From Cyanobacteria bacterium UBA7694 (lineage in GTDB: Bacteria > Cyanobacteriota > Sericytochromatia > UBA7694): a stretch of DNA of 12,948 nt. The notes below the pieces were generated by a model. That model searched no databases. It saw only the letters and a program-made list of their open reading frames with translations, and was not told the DNA's origin. The position numbers and the translations under genes were made by a program. Positions 11,015 through 12,948 of this stretch are shown here, piece by piece (position 1 is the first letter of the stretch; each line of letters starts with the position of its first letter). The stretch is from contig DLGM01000135.1 in NCBI GenBank assembly GCA_002482705.1, positions 1-12,948 of the forward strand, given 5' to 3'.

Positions 11015-12311
11015 TTAAAATATCACCGCTGAGGGTTTGAGCCCGGAGCAAGCCCTGTCCTTCTCCGATACGGGCTCGCAAACTGTGTTCGGTGGTTTCA
11101 ATCGCACTGAGCTCGATGCGGGATTCTACGTCCCCACTGCGGCTGCTCAGATCAAGACGGCAAGAGCTGTCCGGCTGCAAGCTCAGATCCACATCACCGC
11201 TGTGGGTATTGAGCATGACCGAAGCAGAGTTGAGGACACGCAGGTCACCACACAGATCACCGCTGGTGCTACTGAGGGTCACTTCTCCCGCCAACTCACC
11301 GCCAAGTTCAATATCCCCGCTGGTGGTGGTCAGCTCAAGACGCCCCTGCCCAGCCACCAGACCCATTTGAATATCACCACTGACTGTTTCGGCTTTACAG
11401 CGCTGGGCCACGGCTCCACTGAGGCGAAGCGTGCCGCTCTGGCTTTGGACATGGGCGTCAATCAAAGCCCCTTCCAGGGTAATGTTCCCGCTGGCCGTGC
11501 GCAGATGTAAATGTTCACTGTTTTGCACAGCCTTGATATTGCCGCTGGCCGTTTCCCCGTGGATCGTTTTGACCGTTACCTGATCCAGATGCAGATCGCC
11601 ACTTTGGGTCTGTAAACGGCACTCGCCATCCGCCTGATTAATGCCGCTGACATTGAGATCAAAACGGGTGGACTGAAGCTCAAGACTGAGATGACGCGGA
11701 AGGCGAATGGCCAGATGTACACGCAATTGTTCAGGTTTTAAGCCTTCGGTACCTTCCAGTACCAAACGCAGCGCATCTCCATCTGGATGAACACTCCAGA
11801 TTATCTGGTCGAGGCGTTCTGCCAAGCCGGAACCTGTGGGAATCCGTTTCACAGACTCAATTTGCAGGGTGGAGCCATCATACCCGGTTGCGGCAATGTC
11901 TCCCCAGGGATTGGCGCAGAAAAGACGCTGAATACCAGCCGGTAAATCGAAAGTTTGGCTGGCGGTTTGGGGGGCATCCCACTCACTGGTGTTGCTTTCA
12001 CCAGCCGCAGTGGTCGAACCGGGCTGAAACCAACGATCAAAACGCTTCTCAATCGCGGGGCCCCACTGGTTGGCCACCGAATCAATCAGGGTATTGATCG
12101 AGCCCATAAATTCCTCCACTTTAGGGCCAGCCTGGCGCATCACTTGCTCCGGGCCGGTACGCAAAAAATCGCTGGCCGGGGGACGCTCCGGGGGCGGAGA
12201 TGCCTCAGACGCTTTGGTGGGAGCCAGAGCGTCGAGCAAAACTTCGGCCTCTTCGAGGGAAACACGATTCTCTTGAATCAACTTTAATACCAGTTTACGC
12301 GCTTCAGACAT
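11007..12311 (-). CDS. DUF4097 beta-repeat protein with N-terminal SHOCT-like helical motif
   Basis: Residues 5-29 (RKLVLKLIQENRVSLEEAEV and following) are a short helical 'bacterial SHOCT-like/YvlB-type' motif, as seen at the N-terminus of many DUF4097 proteins. Residues 31-120 are Pro/Ser-rich with an amphipathic stretch at 54-95. From about 125 to 434 the protein is a DUF4097 beta-repeat array. Ten copies of an x-S-G-[DNT] turn occur at Ser 237, 256, 274, 292, 311, 331, 350, 371, 392 and 428. Eight spacings are 18-21 residues, and the last is 36, like a skipped rung. A right-handed beta-helix-like fold is expected. No signal peptide or membrane helix is seen, so it is probably cytoplasmic. 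Its biochemical role is unknown; relatives sit in envelope-stress or adhesin-like contexts. GAGG lies about eight bases before the ATG. Confidence 0.85.
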   Translation of the reverse strand: MSEARKLVLKLIQENRVSLEEAEVLLDALAPTKASEASPPPERPPASDFLRTGPEQVMRQAGPKVEEFMGSINTLIDSVANQWGPAIEKRFDRWFQPGSTTAAGESNTSEWDAPQTASQTFDLPAGIQRLFCANPWGDIAATGYDGSTLQIESVKRIPTGSGLAERLDQIIWSVHPDGDALRLVLEGTEGLKPEQLRVHLAIRLPRHLSLELQSTRFDLNVSGINQADGECRLQTQSGDLHLDQVTVKTIHGETASGNIKAVQNSEHLHLRTASGNITLEGALIDAHVQSQSGTLRLSGAVAQRCKAETVSGDIQMGLVAGQGRLELTTTSGDIELGGELAGEVTLSSTSGDLCGDLRVLNSASVMLNTHSGDVDLSLQPDSSCRLDLSSRSGDVESRIELSAIETTEHSLRARIGEGQGLLRAQTLSGDILIS

Positions 12312-12349
12312 AATACATACCTCGCGGAGGGATTAGAGATCTTGTTGTT

Positions 12350-12355
12350 ATTGTA
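12350..12355 (-). promoter_or_regulatory. Possible -10 element for the DUF4097 gene
   Basis: Minus-strand TACAAT (5 of 6 consensus) would give a start near 12343 and a leader of about 31 bases. The -35 position would fall at the edge of the upstream gene's terminator stem and matches poorly. The stretch 12312-12429 contains nothing else but that terminator. Confidence 0.35.
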
Positions 12356-12375
12356 CGCTGCTCACTCTAAAAGTA

Positions 12376-12406
12376 ACAGCGCCTGCGGAATTACCACAGG
12401 CGCTGT
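12376..12406 (-). terminator. Rho-independent terminator of the rightmost gene
   Basis: ACAGCGCCTG and CAGGCGCTGT form a perfect 10-bp stem with an 11-nt loop. On the minus strand it is followed by TACTTTTA. It lies 24 bp beyond the stop of the gene ending at 12430 and separates it from the DUF4097 gene. Confidence 0.75.
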
Positions 12407-12429
12407 GAGCTTAGATTGGAAAAAACGAG

Positions 12430-12948
12430 TTACTTCAAATCAACCCGCTTGCGCTCGCCCTGCACATCGACCCAGATCGAGTCAGCACCCGATTCGGCAG
12501 GTGCCTGACGCACTTGGCGGGCATAATTAGACTGCATTTCGAGACGCTCGTCCAGGCTCATATTCTCAGCCATGCCTTTTAAGACTGACTTGGCTTCATT
12601 GCCTAATTCACCAGCAACGCGATTGACCGACTTTTCTAAGAACGAGAAGTTCACGGAAGAAGCGGGCATACTGGAAGCTTGCATGCCATTTTTAATCGCG
12701 AGGGTATCACTGACGCGGGCTTCCATTGAAGGATTGCGTTTGGAAGAGTCTTGAGAACTGTCCCCATCTTGGCTGGCACCCTCCGCATTGGAGGCAGCAC
12801 TGATCGCGGTGGGGCCCATGACGGTATTGCCATTGCCGTCAACGCGTACTTCACCGTGTAAACTGTTTTGCGTTTCTTCATTGGAGTTGTCGCGGGTATT
12901 CAGAGGTGCGCTCTCGGTGCGAATTTTCGCATGATTGGCCCGCATTTC
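12430..12948 (-). CDS. Unknown Ser/Asn-rich protein (open at window edge)
   Basis: I do not recognise this protein. From the ATG at 12945 it has 171 residues; the codon before it is sense (GAA), so the gene may extend beyond the window. Residues 1-98 are rich in Ser, Asn, Asp, Gln and Thr with almost no large hydrophobics, and are probably disordered; EVRVDGNGNTVMGP at 32-45 is the most ordered-looking part. Residues 99-147 look helical and amphipathic (SFLEKSVNRVAGELGNEAKS, then MSLDERLEMQSNYARQV). The last 20 residues contain DSIWVDVQGERKRVDLK, plausibly a short beta-hairpin. There is no Cys and no membrane segment in the visible part. A good terminator follows. A secreted or structural/filament-type role is possible but not shown. 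Confidence 0.6.
   Translation of the reverse strand, partial: EMRANHAKIRTESAPLNTRDNSNEETQNSLHGEVRVDGNGNTVMGPTAISAASNAEGASQDGDSSQDSSKRNPSMEARVSDTLAIKNGMQASSMPASSVNFSFLEKSVNRVAGELGNEAKSVLKGMAENMSLDERLEMQSNYARQVRQAPAESGADSIWVDVQGERKRVDLK

Overview
The window is a gene-dense bacterial chromosome segment with moderately GC-rich, GCC/CTG-leaning codon use. It holds ten essentially complete protein genes, an open-ended unknown gene at the right edge, and probably the first codons of another gene at the left edge. A Tat translocase subunit, a rhodanese lipoprotein with a lipobox, SecF, an MscS channel and a Bat-type vWA/TPR pair point to a free-living bacterium with a well-equipped envelope, most likely diderm. 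No marker fixes the phylum. No transposase, phage gene, CRISPR array, tRNA or rRNA was seen.

Layout, left to right. (1) Positions 1-271: a possible His-rich N-terminus on the minus strand and a fold-rich spacer that may encode a small plus-strand RNA. (2) 272-1809, minus: a SpoU/TrmH RNA methyltransferase gene overlapping tatC by ATGA. (3) 1849-5084, plus: a compact run of BatB-like vWA protein, BatC-like TPR protein, crotonase-family enzyme and rhodanese lipoprotein. (4) 5081-7681, minus: a large PEP-synthase/rifampin-phosphotransferase-like dikinase. (5) 7726-8448, plus: an NrtR-type transcription factor (Nudix sensor plus winged helix), divergent from the dikinase. (6) 8445-9290, minus: mscS. 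(7) 9444-11014, plus: secF without an adjacent secD, a hairpin terminator, and a LOG-family hydrolase. (8) 11007-12948, minus: an unknown Ser/Asn-rich protein, a terminator, then a DUF4097 repeat protein.

The most interesting spot is the dikinase/NrtR divergent junction (7646-7726). Two good sigma70-like promoters face away from each other with their -10 hexamers touching, and a perfect 11-bp palindrome covers both -10s. The NrtR-like protein has a decayed Nudix box, so it looks like a pure ligand sensor. It lacks any ATG/GTG/TTG start at the place homology demands, but has a strong Shine-Dalgarno just before an ATC. The dikinase keeps its swivelling histidine but has unusual substitutions in its ATP-grasp signature motifs. 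I infer a self-contained sensor/enzyme pair whose substrate is unknown.

A second theme is compaction. All three convergent gene pairs overlap by 4, 4 and 8 bp at their stop codons, leaving no room for intergenic terminators. The vWA/methyltransferase divergent junction is so short that extended -10 elements sit almost on the start codons, suggesting very short leaders or leaderless mRNAs.
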